Shown: positions 26,961 to 35,151, counted from the stretch's first letter. The stretch: DNA of 64,000 nucleotides from Longimicrobium sp. (GCA_036389135.1 DASVQP010000130.1:59722-123721); one strand, 5' to 3'. Translations and numbers: made by a program. The notes: a model not told the origin generated them from the letters alone.

Positions 26961-27458
26961 TCAGAAGGGCAGGTCGTCGTCGTCCTCCAAGGGCGGGGCC
27001 TGGAAGTCCGCGTAGTCGCCGCCGCCGGCCCCCACGCCCGCCGGCTTGCGGGTCTCGGACCGCTCCCCGCCGCTCTGCCCGCGGCCGCGCGCCTCCGGCC
27101 CGCTCAGCTCACCGGCCGGGCGGATCTCGATGGCCTTGATCACGGTGGCCCAGCGCGTGGCGCCGTCCTTGTCCTGGTACGAGTGGTAGTCGATCTCGCC
27201 CTCCACGTCGATCCGGTCGCCCTTCCCCAGGAAGCGCTCCACGAAGCCGAACGTGCCCTTCATCGAATCCCACACCTCCACGCGGTGCCAGTTCTTCTTC
27301 TCCTGCGGCTCGCCCTGGCGGTCGTTCCACCGGCGCGTGGTGCACAGCGACAGCTGCGCCACGCGGGCCCCGCCGCCGGTGGTGCGGATCTCCGGGTGGT
27401 CGCCCAGGTTGCCGACCAGGAACACCTTGTTGCGATCGCGCGACATGGTCATCTCCAT
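26961..27458 (-). CDS. ssb: single-stranded DNA-binding protein
   Basis: A 165-aa protein. The OB fold is clear: MSRDRNKVFLVGNLGDHPEIR, RVAQLSLCTTRRW, KKNWHRVEVWD, FLGKGDRIDVEGEIDYHSY and TVIKAIEI. A Gly-rich linker follows and the protein ends in the acidic tip EDDDDLPF, the standard SSB partner-docking tail. The true start may be the Met of MSRDRNK (27446). It binds ssDNA during replication or transfer; an element-borne SSB fits conjugative DNA. The shared motif lies 63 nt upstream. Confidence 0.95.
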   Translation of the reverse strand: MEMTMSRDRNKVFLVGNLGDHPEIRTTGGGARVAQLSLCTTRRWNDRQGEPQEKKNWHRVEVWDSMKGTFGFVERFLGKGDRIDVEGEIDYHSYQDKDGATRWATVIKAIEIRPAGELSGPEARGRGQSGGERSETRKPAGVGAGGGDYADFQAPPLEDDDDLPF

Positions 27459-27520
27459 CGAGACTGGTTGGTTGAGCCCAGCGCCGTGCCCGTCTTGGCC
27501 TCAGCGCCGCTCATCCCAGC

Positions 27521-27539
27521 TTTTTCGTCCTGGGGGTTA
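27521..27539 (-). promoter_or_regulatory. shared upstream motif, copy 3
   Basis: Gene-strand AACCCCCAGGACGAAAAA, ending 63 nt upstream of the ssb start. It overlaps the 3' end of the next gene upstream. Confidence 0.5.
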
Positions 27540-28265
27540 TCTCCACCCGCCCCCGCCTCGATGACCGCCGCGCGCGACCTGCCCTACTGACTGCCCCCCG
27601 ACACCAGCAGCCTCCCCGCCTCCGAGCAGCACCGCCGCCGCGGCCCGTGCGTGCCGCGCAGCCTCGCGCGCCTCTGCGGCGCCGGCTGCCGAAGGGAACT
27701 CCAGCGCGAACGCCTCAGCCGCGCTCGCCGTGCGGGTGAGCGAGGACGCGAGACGCTGTGCGCCCGCGGATTCCGGTGAGGACTCGGAACGGGCCTGCAG
27801 CCACTCGGAGAGAGCCGCGGCAGCGCGGTCGTCTCGGGCGCAGAGGAACGCGGCGAACGCGGCGTGGAGCGCCCATCGAGGGGCCGGGGAAGTCGGGGCC
27901 AGGGCCGGCTGCTCCACGACCGCGCCGATCGGCAGCAGGAGCGTCGCGAGCACCTTCCGCACGGACTCGCGCGTGTTCTCCGCGTACCACCGCCGCCCCT
28001 GCGGCTCGAACCCGGGCCGGGAGGACGCGTCAGCCCAGGCGACGCGCTCGGCCGCCGCGGTGCGCGCCGACTGCTCGCCCGTCATCCGCACGACCTGGTT
28101 CGGCCGTAGCCAGCGGCCGGATCCCGCGACGGCCCCGGCGTAGAGCAACACGAAGAGCGTCCGGACCCCAAGGACGCCGGCGGCGGGGACTGGCCGGGCG
28201 GCGGAGCACGCCAGCGCCATTCGGGCCTGGAGGTGGTGGATCGTCGGCAGCTCAGGCAGTTCCAT
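27537..28265 (-). CDS. protein resembling BsuBI/PstI restriction enzyme N-terminal domain, nuclease part absent
   Basis: A 242-aa protein. Residues about 25-140 (LFVLLYAGAVAGSGRWLRP, RMTGEQSARTAAAER, RRWYAENTRESVRKVL ... PIGAVVEQPALAPTSPAPRWAL) follow the pattern of the helix-turn-helix half of BsuBI/PstI-type restriction enzymes (Y-x-x-N-x-R-E-x-x-R, then GAVVE). Residues 150-242 are Ala-rich helix and a Gly-rich tail; the PD-(D/E)xK half is missing and no methyltransferase is nearby. It could be a DNA-binding regulator or anti-restriction decoy. The assignment is by memory of the family. Confidence 0.5.
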   Translation of the reverse strand: MELPELPTIHHLQARMALACSAARPVPAAGVLGVRTLFVLLYAGAVAGSGRWLRPNQVVRMTGEQSARTAAAERVAWADASSRPGFEPQGRRWYAENTRESVRKVLATLLLPIGAVVEQPALAPTSPAPRWALHAAFAAFLCARDDRAAAALSEWLQARSESSPESAGAQRLASSLTRTASAAEAFALEFPSAAGAAEAREAARHARAAAAVLLGGGEAAGVGGQSVGQVARGGHRGGGGWR

Positions 28266-28291
28266 GGGGGAGGGGCGGTAGCGGGGGAAAC

Positions 28292-28329
28292 GCGAAAAGG
28301 CCGGCAGTCGGAGGTGACTGCCGGCCTTG
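28292..28329 (-). terminator. rho-independent terminator (minus strand)
   Basis: AAGGCCGGCAGTC and GACTGCCGGCCTT form a perfect 13-bp stem. On the minus strand it is followed by TTTTCGCG. It lies 35 bp after the stop of the gene ending at 28364. Confidence 0.85.
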
Positions 28330-28363
28330 CTTCGGATGTGGTGCCCGCGGCGCCGGGTGTCGT

Positions 28364-28822
28364 TCAGCCGGCCGCGGCGCTCCCCGGGGGCAGGTGGTGG
28401 AGGAGGTGGCTGACCTCGGCGATGAGGTTGCCGGGGTGGACGCGCTCGGCGTCGGCGATGCGGACCTCGGCGAGCGGCAGCGCGTAGACGCCGTCTTCGT
28501 CACCCAGCACCAGGGGCGCTTCGACGGCCACCGGCACCAGTGCCCAGAGCCGGCCGAAGAGGCAGCCGGGGACGTCCGCGGCGACCATCAGCAGCCACAC
28601 GGGCCCGTCAAAGAGGCAGGCGAGTGCGGACGCGGTCTCGGCATCCACGGCGTAGCGCGCGACGGTTCGGGACTCCACGCAGATCTCGATGGACATCCGC
28701 TCCACGGCGGGCTCGGCCGGCTCGGCCGCCCGCACGGACAGCGCCACGGCGGAACGCCGCCGCGCGGTGACCACGCGGACCGACGCCGCGGGCTGGGGAG
28801 AGGGAGATCCGAAGGTGGGCAT
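28364..28822 (-). CDS. hypothetical protein
   Basis: A 152-aa protein if started at MPTFGSPSPQP (28822). That start lies 5 nt after the stop of the small membrane protein upstream, so the two form an operon closed by a strong terminator. The N-terminal 40 residues are low complexity; the folded part (MSIEICVESRTVARYAVDAE, GPVWLLMVAADVPGCLFG, LWALVPVAVEAPLVLGDEDG) is beta-rich. A start at MSIEICVES is possible. No family recognised. Confidence 0.55.
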   Translation of the reverse strand: MPTFGSPSPQPAASVRVVTARRRSAVALSVRAAEPAEPAVERMSIEICVESRTVARYAVDAETASALACLFDGPVWLLMVAADVPGCLFGRLWALVPVAVEAPLVLGDEDGVYALPLAEVRIADAERVHPGNLIAEVSHLLHHLPPGSAAAG

Positions 28823-28827
28823 CCAGA

Positions 28828-29040
28828 TCACCGCCGCCGTCCGCGACGAAGGGCCGGCACCAGCGCCAATGCTGTGCGCCGCCGCCTCGCCGCCGCCGCG
28901 AGGAGCAGGCCGGTGGTGGTGATCGCGGCGGCCGTGGCGGGCCATGGAGGGGTGGACACGAGGACGCCGCGGTACAGAGCTGCGGGGCCGAGCGCCGCGG
29001 CGAGGAGACCGGCGAGGAGGGTCGAAATCACCATACACAT
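28828..29040 (-). CDS. small membrane protein
   Basis: 70 aa starting MCMVISTLLAGLLAAALGPA, with a second hydrophobic segment (ATAAAITTTGLLLAAA) and a basic tail (RRRRTALALVPALRRGRRR). Two transmembrane helices with the Arg-rich end inside are predicted. A start at the second Met (29034) is equally likely. It lies just upstream of the 152-aa gene and downstream of the repeat region. Function unknown. Confidence 0.45.
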   Translation of the reverse strand: MCMVISTLLAGLLAAALGPAALYRGVLVSTPPWPATAAAITTTGLLLAAAARRRRTALALVPALRRGRRR

Positions 29041-29202
29041 CCGGTGGTAGGGAGTCACGGCGCCAGCAAGCGGCGGGCTCAACCTCGTACCCCGATGCGG
29101 CGGGGCCGGTTTTCCGCCCCCGGGGCCCCCGGGGGCGTGGCCGTGCCGCGCGTGTCCTGCATCACCCCTTGCGTTTCGGATGCCGCGGCCCGTCCGCACC
29201 AG

Positions 29203-29550
29203 CGGCGGGCGGACAGGGAGGAGGCGAGCGCACAGGGTAGTTGGTTGCCGCCCCTGCGGCCGCCTCTGGAAGGTTTCGCGGGGCCGCCGGGCCCCGCTGG
29301 GGCTCCAGGGCGGGGCCGGGGGTGGGAGCCCGCGCGCCGCAGGCCCGCGCGGCCGGCAGGAAGCGGGCGGACAGGAAGTCAGCGCCCGGGTGCAGGCGGC
29401 GCGGCTGGGCCGTCCGCGGCGGCGGACAGGGAGGGGGGAAGACTCCACGCCGCGCACCCGGCCCCCGTTCAATCCGCGGCGGCGGACAGGGGGAGGGGGG
29501 CCTCCGCGGCGGCGCTGGCCCCCGCGGCGGTGGGCAAGCGGGCCGACAGG
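29203..29550. repeat. iteron-like direct repeats in a 570-bp gene-free region
   Basis: Five copies of a GC(G)GGCGGACAGG-type unit start near 29205, 29363, 29418, 29478 and 29537. The last four are 55-60 bp apart; the first is set off by about 158 bp. Copies 3 and 4 share an extended block (GGCGGCGGACAGG then G-rich). Bases 29041-29608 hold no credible gene. Regularly spaced direct repeats suggest iterons of a replication origin, a partition site or oriT binding sites. Confidence 0.55.
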
Positions 29551-29608
29551 GACGCCGCGGCATCCGGCTCGCGGGCACCGCGACCGCCGGTGTTTCGGCC
29601 GCGCCCGG

Positions 29609-30154
29609 TCAGGTCTCGGACGCGGCCGACCGGGGTCCCCGCGCCGAGTTCCACTGCGCGGGTTCAAGGGCCGGGGTTCCCACGCAGGTGGGAGTCCCAT
29701 CCTCCGGATCGAGGAGCTCGACGGCGACCCTGCGGCCGCTTTCCACGGGCCGCACGCGTACCTGCGGCGGCGCCAGGTCTGCGACGTGACTCGCCGGGAC
29801 GTAGGCGAACACGAGGCCGTCGGGCGAACGCTCGCGCAGCTCTGCAACCTGGCCGTTGAGGAACCGGCTCGCGGCTTCGCGTGCCTGGCTTTCGTGCACG
29901 CCCTCCACGTCGGTGGGATGCGACCGCGCGACCCAGGCGCGGGCCAGGAAGGCGCCCGGGCTGGTGAAGCCGCTGCCGGGGTTCATCGAGCGGAGCGCTG
30001 CGGCATCGGCTTCCAGTGCGCGTGCGGCCGCGGCGACCACCTCCGGGTGCTCCTTCGCGAGCTCCGCCAACAGGTCGCAGTAGGCGAGCTTCAGCGTGCT
30101 TCTTTCGAACAGCGAGTCCGGGTGCGGACGCGACTCCATCGTGTCGGTGGGCAT
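29609..30154 (-). CDS. hypothetical protein
   Basis: A 181-aa protein starting MPTDTMESRPHPDSLFERST. The N-terminal half is helical (YCDLLAELAKEHPEVVAAAA, ALEADAAALRSMNPG); the C-terminal half is beta-like with VFAYVPASHVADLAPPQVRV. The last 35 residues are P/G/S-rich. It is next to the iteron-like repeats, so a role at that site is conceivable, but no DNA-binding motif is evident. Confidence 0.5.
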   Translation of the reverse strand: MPTDTMESRPHPDSLFERSTLKLAYCDLLAELAKEHPEVVAAAARALEADAAALRSMNPGSGFTSPGAFLARAWVARSHPTDVEGVHESQAREAASRFLNGQVAELRERSPDGLVFAYVPASHVADLAPPQVRVRPVESGRRVAVELLDPEDGTPTCVGTPALEPAQWNSARGPRSAASET

Positions 30155-30251
30155 GGCGGGCGGTCAGGGAAGGGGGTGGCGCTCCGTGTCCAACGGCCGA
30201 CGGTGGCGCGGCGCGGCGGGCGATCAGGAATGGGGGCGATGCGTGGCCGAC

Positions 30252-30827
30252 TCAGGTCAGCGAAGGGTCGCCGGCGCGCGCGAGCCGGACGAAGCGAAAC
30301 GAGAGCGGGATCCCGCCGGCGACGCGCTCGTGCAGCGTCTGCCACACGAGGGCCATCTCGGCGCGGTCGTAGCCGGAAAGGCCCTCCCCGAGTGGCGTCA
30401 CCAGGAAGTCCAGCTCGGGCCGCTGGTTCGCGAACGCCACCAGCTCGCGCAGCTGCGCGTAGATGGTCCGTAGCGGCGTCCCCCGCCGGTACTGGCGGCC
30501 GGGCCGTTCGATGGTCTCGATCGCGTACGACTGGCCAGCGGTGCCGACCTGGTGGCCGCGCCCGACGCCGTACACCGCCCAGCGGCCCCGGCGCGTCTCG
30601 GATCCGCGCGGCGCCTCGCGCATCGCGGAGAATGCCTTGTCCCTCCGCCACGTACGGACGTCTGCGTTCCCGCGGCAGGCGATGCCCGCGCCGCCAGCGC
30701 CGTGGAAGCCCGCGCGGTTGGATCCAAACACGAATACCTCGTCCTCCCGGACCGTGAAGACGAGCCGGTCCACCAAGTCCGCCAGGACGGGCGAACCGGG
30801 CCAGAGAGGCTGACGATCGGTGCTCAT
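30252..30827 (-). CDS. phage-type macro-domain-like protein (A1S_2505-like)
   Basis: 191 aa from the Met of MSTDRQPLWPG; an upstream Met at 30848 is possible. Residues about 28-50 (EVFVFGSNRAGFHGAGGAGI), then GVGRGHQVGTAGQSYAIET, then LRELVAFANQRPELDFLVTP and LGEGLSGYDRAEMAL, match a phage/plasmid family of short proteins with a macro-like ligand fold and G-x-G-x-S-Y-A-I motif. ADP-ribose or nucleotide binding is inferred. Its upstream region is unusual: two copies of the shared motif flank a 17-bp palindrome also found in front of parA. Confidence 0.65.
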   Translation of the reverse strand: MSTDRQPLWPGSPVLADLVDRLVFTVREDEVFVFGSNRAGFHGAGGAGIACRGNADVRTWRRDKAFSAMREAPRGSETRRGRWAVYGVGRGHQVGTAGQSYAIETIERPGRQYRRGTPLRTIYAQLRELVAFANQRPELDFLVTPLGEGLSGYDRAEMALVWQTLHERVAGGIPLSFRFVRLARAGDPSLT

Positions 30828-30871
30828 GGGCGGCGGGGTCGGGGACACGGGAGCGGCGCCAACGCCCCCAC

Positions 30872-30890
30872 TTTTCTCCCTGGCTGGTTC
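30872..30890 (-). promoter_or_regulatory. shared upstream motif, copy 4
   Basis: Gene-strand GAACCAGCCAGGGAGAAAA, ending 45 nt upstream of the start at 30827 (24 nt from 30848). Confidence 0.5.
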
Positions 30891-30918
30891 AGGCTCCGGC
30901 GGAGGTGGGCTCCACCGC

Positions 30919-30935
30919 TGTCCGTATACCGGACA
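30919..30935. promoter_or_regulatory. 17-bp palindrome, copy A
   Basis: TGTCCGTATACCGGACA: arms TGTCCG/CGGACA around a 5-bp centre. The exact reverse complement is at 53324-53340 in front of parA. Candidate ParB (parS) or repressor operator site. Bases 30849-31260 contain this, two shared motifs and no convincing gene. Confidence 0.7.
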
Positions 30936-30965
30936 ACGGCGTGGTTCGCGAAAATCGCCTGAACC

Positions 30966-30981
30966 TTTTCTCGTGGGGTTC
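30966..30981 (-). promoter_or_regulatory. shared upstream motif, copy 5
   Basis: Gene-strand GAACCCCACGAGAAAA, about 95 bp upstream of copy 4, with the 17-bp palindrome between them. Confidence 0.5.
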
Positions 30982-31260
30982 GGCGAAGTCCGGTACCCTC
31001 ACGGGCGTACCGGCGAAGAACGCGGGAGGTCGGACGGCCGTTAACGAGCTGTGGGATCGCTTGATCGAAGCCAGGCCGCATCCCGATGATTGACCGAGCG
31101 GAGATGGTGACGCAGGTGCGGCCGAGCTGGTGGGGAAGGTGCTGCGATCCCCGGGACCGGGAGCTCTTCGGGGGGGCGCGAGCTGCCGTGGTGCCATTGC
31201 TCAGGAGAGGAGTGAAGGCACCGCCTGCAACGCGTCCCCGCGCTACCGACGAACTCGCCC

Positions 31261-31869
31261 CTAGCGCGGCTCCCACTCCCACACGGGCACTCGGACGCGA
31301 TAGTCCAGCCCTCCGTCCGCCTGCGGGGACGAACGCCACCGCCAGAACCGATGCTCGACGGATTCGCCGGTCGCGCGGAGGTCTTTCACAGGGATGATCG
31401 GGCACGGCCCGCCCGAAATGGAAACGATCACCGGATTGTCGCTGTACGGCGTCGCTGGACCGCGGAAGGCGCTGGCCCTCAGCGTCGCCATCACTTCTCC
31501 CGCGTCGGCGAGGGGCGACGCGCCGATCACGGCTAACGCTCCGTCCCTCGCGGCATAGTAACGATCCCCGCGGACTCGCACGACATCTCCCGACAGGGGA
31601 CCGCGCTCTCCCCGAAGGGCGCGGGACAGCTCGTGCGCATCCTCCACCGCGCCGGGCGCAAGGATGAGAGCGCAGCCTACGGTTGCCGCGTTCTCTTTCG
31701 TTACGTGGATCACGACCGGCGGGATTGGATCGGTTCGGCCCACGCGGTGCGGGTGGATCAGGCACGAGGTGCCTGCGGCGACCTCTTCTGCTCATACCGG
31801 GCGGATGCGCCCCGTCCAGTGATACACAGCCCCGGTCGCGTCCTGAAATGCTGGTTCCCGTCCGCTCAT
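31261..31869 (-). pseudogene. hypothetical gene interrupted by an in-frame TGA
   Basis: From an ATG at 31869 with an excellent AAGGAGAT site, the frame reads MSGREPAFQDATGAVYHWTG and RIRPV, then TGA at 31794-31792, then continues AEEVAAGTSCLIHPHRVGRT and a full 160-codon body (VVIHVTKENAATVGCALILA ... YRVRVPVWEWEPR). The pieces read as one coherent protein of about 202 codons. Either a nonsense mutation (CGA or TGG to TGA) or a sequencing error split it, or the 160-codon part is translated alone from a GTG at 31743. Family unknown. Confidence 0.5.
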
Positions 31870-32014
31870 GATGGTGGATCTCCTTGCTGTCAGGGGTCGC
31901 GGGTTGCTTAGCGGCTTTGGTGGCGATCTACGGGACGTAGATCCCGGGGCCGACCTCCTCGCCGCGTTTCGGTTCGTTCGTCACTGCCTGCGCGACGAAC
32001 TCAGGGGGGAAGGT

Positions 32015-32233
32015 CTACCGCTCGGCGCCCAGCGAGACGTCCAGGTGGTGGAAATACTTTGCTTTCGAGCCCCGCCAGTTGAGCAAGCCCTCACCCGTCT
32101 CCGGATCGAACTGGCCGATCGCGCGGTCACTCTGCACGATGACGGGTGCGCCACCGCGATTGCGCGGATAAACGCTGAAGTCTTGCTCGGTGCGCATCCC
32201 GGCGAGCTTTGCCCTGATCGTGTTGGTTCTCAT
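32015..32233 (-). CDS. small hypothetical protein
   Basis: A 72-aa protein starting MRTNTIRAKLAGMRTEQDFS, with GGAG upstream. Contains VIVQSDRAIGQFDPETGEG and KAKYFHHLDV; it looks like a small folded domain of the kind common on plasmids. No function known. Confidence 0.5.
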   Translation of the reverse strand: MRTNTIRAKLAGMRTEQDFSVYPRNRGGAPVIVQSDRAIGQFDPETGEGLLNWRGSKAKYFHHLDVSLGAER

Positions 32234-32345
32234 GGCTCCGCCACAGCACGGTAACGTGGGGTCCGCGTTGACTGGGAGGCTGGCGAGAGGGTCTCGTTCC
32301 CGGAGTGAGCCCCATGCGGTGCAAGAGGCTCAGGAGACGAGCAAC

Positions 32346-32371
32346 GGCACGGTGACAGATCTCACCGTGCC
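32346..32371. terminator. hairpin between small genes
   Basis: GGCACGGTGA, 6-nt loop, TCACCGTGCC: a perfect 10-bp stem downstream of the gene ending at 32395. CTTTCTC follows on the plus strand; no T-run on the minus strand. Confidence 0.5.
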
Positions 32372-32394
32372 CTTTCTCTGCACCTGAAAGTTGG

Positions 32395-32613
32395 TCAGTC
32401 AGCCGGCAGGTGACCCGTCGGGCTTACGCGGAAGTTGTCGAAGTCCTGCGCGGTGGCGGGACGAACGCGGTCGCTATCCCGCAGGGCCACCGGCCCGTTG
32501 AGGGGACTGGGACCGCCAATCGTACTCGCCAGCACCCCCGCCACACCCTGTTGTGCGTCCGAGATGTACCCGAGTGCGTTCTCGTTGAGCACGACGTAGC
32601 GCACGGTAGTCAT
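32395..32613 (-). CDS. small hypothetical protein
   Basis: A 72-aa protein starting MTTVRYVVLNENALGYISDA with CAGGAG upstream of the ATG. It has a beta-strand start, then QQGVAGVLASTIGG and a polar C-terminus (ATAQDFDNFRVSPTGHLP). Compact and probably real given codon use and the ribosome site. No family recognised. Confidence 0.55.
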   Translation of the reverse strand: MTTVRYVVLNENALGYISDAQQGVAGVLASTIGGPSPLNGPVALRDSDRVRPATAQDFDNFRVSPTGHLPAD

Positions 32614-32671
32614 CTGCGGGACTCCTGTACGTATGTGTGGGTGGTCAGGCGAATTGCTGGCGTGCCGGGGA

Positions 32672-33193
32672 TCAGGGGACCCGGAGAATTCCTTCCAGCT
32701 CGGAGAACATCGGCCGCAGGCTGTCGACGCCTTCGCGCACCACCTGCCGGATGACGTCTGCCTGGCAGAAGGGGAAGGCGCCGCGGAACGGGTCATCGAA
32801 CTCGTCGAACTCTGCGGCCGCCGCGACGAGCTCCGGCCGCGGCCGCAGGTACCGGTACCACAGCATCACGTAGTACTGGATCCCGAGGTCATCCAGCCGG
32901 AAGCTCGATCCGACAGGGTTGCTGCGGACCTCCACGGCGAGCGGGCCGATTTGCCAGCCGGTCTGGCGGGCCGTCTGCTTCAGCTTCTTGGCCTCGCGCC
33001 AGTCGCGCGGCGCCTTCTCGCCGAACCGCTTGGCGCGGTGGTAATGGTTCTCGATGCTGTCGTCGCGCCCGAACGCCGGCACGAAGCAGTTGAAGGGCGT
33101 GAAGCGCCGGTCCCCGCGGCTGTGGCATTGGAGGATGCGGATCCCGGCGGGTCCGATCACGAACGGCGCGTGGTGGATGACCTGGCGATACAT
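32672..33193 (-). CDS. hypothetical protein
   Basis: A 173-aa protein starting MYRQVIHHAPFVIGPAGIRI. Contains RRFTPFNCFVPAFGRDDS, a basic helix (HRAKRFGEKAPRDWREAKKL), PLAVEVRSNPVGSSFRLDDL and an aromatic stretch IQYYVMLWYRYL. The start is set by the first in-frame Met after the shared motif, which ends 50 nt upstream. Soluble, alpha/beta; no family assigned. Neighbours are equally unknown. Confidence 0.55.
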   Translation of the reverse strand: MYRQVIHHAPFVIGPAGIRILQCHSRGDRRFTPFNCFVPAFGRDDSIENHYHRAKRFGEKAPRDWREAKKLKQTARQTGWQIGPLAVEVRSNPVGSSFRLDDLGIQYYVMLWYRYLRPRPELVAAAAEFDEFDDPFRGAFPFCQADVIRQVVREGVDSLRPMFSELEGILRVP

Positions 33194-33242
33194 GGCGGTG
33201 GGCCCCTCGGCGGCGCGGAGCGGTGGCAGTCTCGCCCGTGCC

Positions 33243-33259
33243 TTTTCTCCCGGGGGCTG
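33243..33259 (-). promoter_or_regulatory. shared upstream motif, copy 6
   Basis: Gene-strand AGCCCCCGGGAGAAAA, ending 50 nt upstream of the start at 33193. Confidence 0.5.
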
Positions 33260-33297
33260 CTGCGAGGGGGGATGCCCGCTGGGTCGCTTGCCGCCAG

Positions 33298-33510
33298 CTA
33301 CTCCTTCCCTGTCGGATCGCACCCGCCTGCCTCGCGGGCGTCAGCCTCTGCTTCCCCAACCGGGTCCGCCGCGGGCGCGGGTCTGGTGAGGCAGGAGGGG
33401 AAGTCTTCGATTTCCGCGCGGCACCGCCCACCCTGGAGCGCGACCACCTCGGCGGTCTCGTCGTCCGACGCGTGATGATCGACGTAGAACTCCAGGCGGC
33501 GGTACATCAC
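33298..33510 (-). CDS. small hypothetical protein
   Basis: 70 aa starting (GTG) MMYRRLEFYVDHHASDDETA. It reads FYVDHHASDD ... VALQGGRCRAEIEDFPSCL, with an acidic tail. In frame just upstream the translation is Cys-rich (CHRNE, CCDSGEIYALCSLC), so the real gene may start further upstream at a non-standard codon and carry a zinc-binding N-terminus. Function unknown. Confidence 0.4.
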   Translation of the reverse strand: MMYRRLEFYVDHHASDDETAEVVALQGGRCRAEIEDFPSCLTRPAPAADPVGEAEADAREAGGCDPTGKE

Positions 33511-33674
33511 GCAGAGCGAGCACAGCGCGTAGATCTCGCCGCTGTCGCAGCAGCCAGAGCTTTCGTTCCGATGGCACGCCGAGTTTTGAGGTGGGGGTCG
33601 CGAACAGAGTGGCGGAGCTGTCGACGGGGAACTGCGTTCGCGCCGCGCTCACCGCGCGGCGCGCGACCCAGGGG

Positions 33675-33890
33675 TCACGCGGCGATCTGCTCCGCGTCCA
33701 CCGCGTGAGTGGAGAGCTTGTAGACCATCACTTTGGCGAAGTCGCCCCGACCGGACAGGTCCACCGTCACGTCATCGCCCGCGAAGCGGAAGTCCGAAGC
33801 ACGGTTGATGTCGAGCCAGGACGGATCCGTGCGGCCTTCGCCCGCCAGCACGAAGGCGGTGCCCAGCGACCAGTTGCTGCCGGCCACCAC
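33675..33890 (-). pseudogene. possible 3' part of a frameshifted gene
   Basis: 71 codons from a GTG: VAGSNWSLGTAFVLAGEGRT, DPSWLDINRASDFRFAGDDV and FAKVMVYKLSTHAVDAEQ read as a folded C-terminal part. A different frame just upstream reads VRHDFVPPSHPNHAVLFKPR and RVVVLW before this frame begins, suggesting one gene broken by a frameshift near 33890. Alternatively it is a small intact gene. Low certainty. Confidence 0.35.
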
Positions 33891-34029
33891 AGGACCACCA
33901 CGCGCCGCGGTTTGAAGAGCACAGCGTGGTTCGGATGGGACGGCGGGACGAAGTCGTGCCGCACGTCGTTCGGAGGCGGTTGAACGGAAGCCGGGGCGTT
34001 CGACGCACGACGAAACTCGTTCGCGTGGA

Positions 34030-35151
34030 CTAGACCGACCCGCTGCGCCAGGCCTTCAGGCGGTGGTGGTTGCTGAACAGGTCCACGCAGTACGGGTTGT
34101 CGTATCTGTCGGGCATCTCGAGCAGGGCCGCGCGGGCGACCTCCGTGAATTCCTTGACCGCGGGATTGTCCTTGAACTCGGACCGGGATGCAAAGCGGAT
34201 CGCCCCCAGGAGCGAGAGCGCCATCATGGAGCACAACGCCACGTTGCCGCCCAGGCACCCCGCCCGGCTTCCGTTCCACTCGTTCGCCTCGTGCAGCACC
34301 AGCAGGGTACGGTCGGTCTCGAAATACGTGATGCCGAAGCCGGCGGTGGGATAGAATGTCCACGTGAACGTCTTCTCGTGCTCCCGCTTCTTGAGCTCGT
34401 CGATGCCGATCTCGGTTCCGAGCAGGGCGGAGTGCAGCCCGGCCCGGTCGCTCTCGGTAAAGTCGAAGTACCGGGCCTTCGCCGTGGCATCCAGCATCTG
34501 CGGCAGGGAGCCCAGCTCGTCCATGGACACCACCATGTAGCGGGGGATCCAGGGACGCGCGTTTCCCAGTCCCGGGTCTCCGTAAAGATCTCCCGCCACC
34601 TGCCGCGAGAGCGAGCGGAACACGCCGGAGACGGGCACCAGCTCTCCTTCCAGGTCGAAGCACTTCGCACTATCGATGGTGTGCACCAGCTTCTTCAATC
34701 CCGACAGGGTGAGGGGATTTTCCACGATGATCTGGAGGTGCGAGGACCAGCCGAAGGGCCAGAGCCACACCGTCGCCTCGACCTGGGCCTTCACCGCCGG
34801 GTCGCCGGTGACCAGGTGCGCGGTGAAGGACCGCGGCACGCAGCGCAGCGGGACCAGGCGCTGCCAGCGATTCCGCGGATCTTTCGCGGGGAGGGAATAC
34901 CGGTCGTAGTACTGCGCCCAGAACTTGTTCGGGGTGTGCACGTCGCCGAACTCGAGCTCGGCGGCCGTCAGAGGCTGCACAAGGAAGTGCTCGGTCTCCA
35001 CCCCTTCCTGCTCCTGCGCGGGACCATACTGATTGGGCTCTACCAGAAAGGACAGCGGCTTGCTGAGGGGAGCCGTCTCGGCGAGCCCCGCGAGCACCGG
35101 ATGGAAGTCGAACATCCTGAGTCGCACCGTCTTGGTGGCCAAACCGCTCAT
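34030..35151 (-). CDS. hypothetical protein
   Basis: A 373-aa protein starting MSGLATKTVRLRMFDFHPVL, with a perfect AAGGAGG about 6 nt upstream. Soluble, mixed alpha/beta; several aromatic segments (KFWAQYYDRYSLPAKDPRNR, EKTFTWTFYPTAGFGITYFE), a helical middle and a C-terminus with MALSLLGAIRFASRSEFKDN. No signal peptide, no nucleotide-binding motif seen. It lies between unknown element genes and a membrane protein and upstream of nothing recognisable. I cannot assign a family. Confidence 0.6.
   Translation of the reverse strand: MSGLATKTVRLRMFDFHPVLAGLAETAPLSKPLSFLVEPNQYGPAQEQEGVETEHFLVQPLTAAELEFGDVHTPNKFWAQYYDRYSLPAKDPRNRWQRLVPLRCVPRSFTAHLVTGDPAVKAQVEATVWLWPFGWSSHLQIIVENPLTLSGLKKLVHTIDSAKCFDLEGELVPVSGVFRSLSRQVAGDLYGDPGLGNARPWIPRYMVVSMDELGSLPQMLDATAKARYFDFTESDRAGLHSALLGTEIGIDELKKREHEKTFTWTFYPTAGFGITYFETDRTLLVLHEANEWNGSRAGCLGGNVALCSMMALSLLGAIRFASRSEFKDNPAVKEFTEVARAALLEMPDRYDNPYCVDLFSNHHRLKAWRSGSV

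Noticed and set aside
28822..29038. Longer start for the 152-aa gene
   Set aside because: The extension is R/H/P-rich and overlaps the better small membrane protein frame.
29203..29550. CRISPR array
   Set aside because: The repeats are short, G-rich and irregular, the spacers are not of constant length, and no cas gene is in the window.
30905..31093. 62-codon plus-strand gene across the palindrome region
   Set aside because: No ribosome site, and it runs through two copies of the shared motif and the palindrome, which fit a regulatory region better.
32395..32613. Second RiPP precursor
   Set aside because: Small size and RiPP cluster proximity are suggestive, but there is no leader similarity to the NHLP peptide and it lies outside the operon beyond a terminator.
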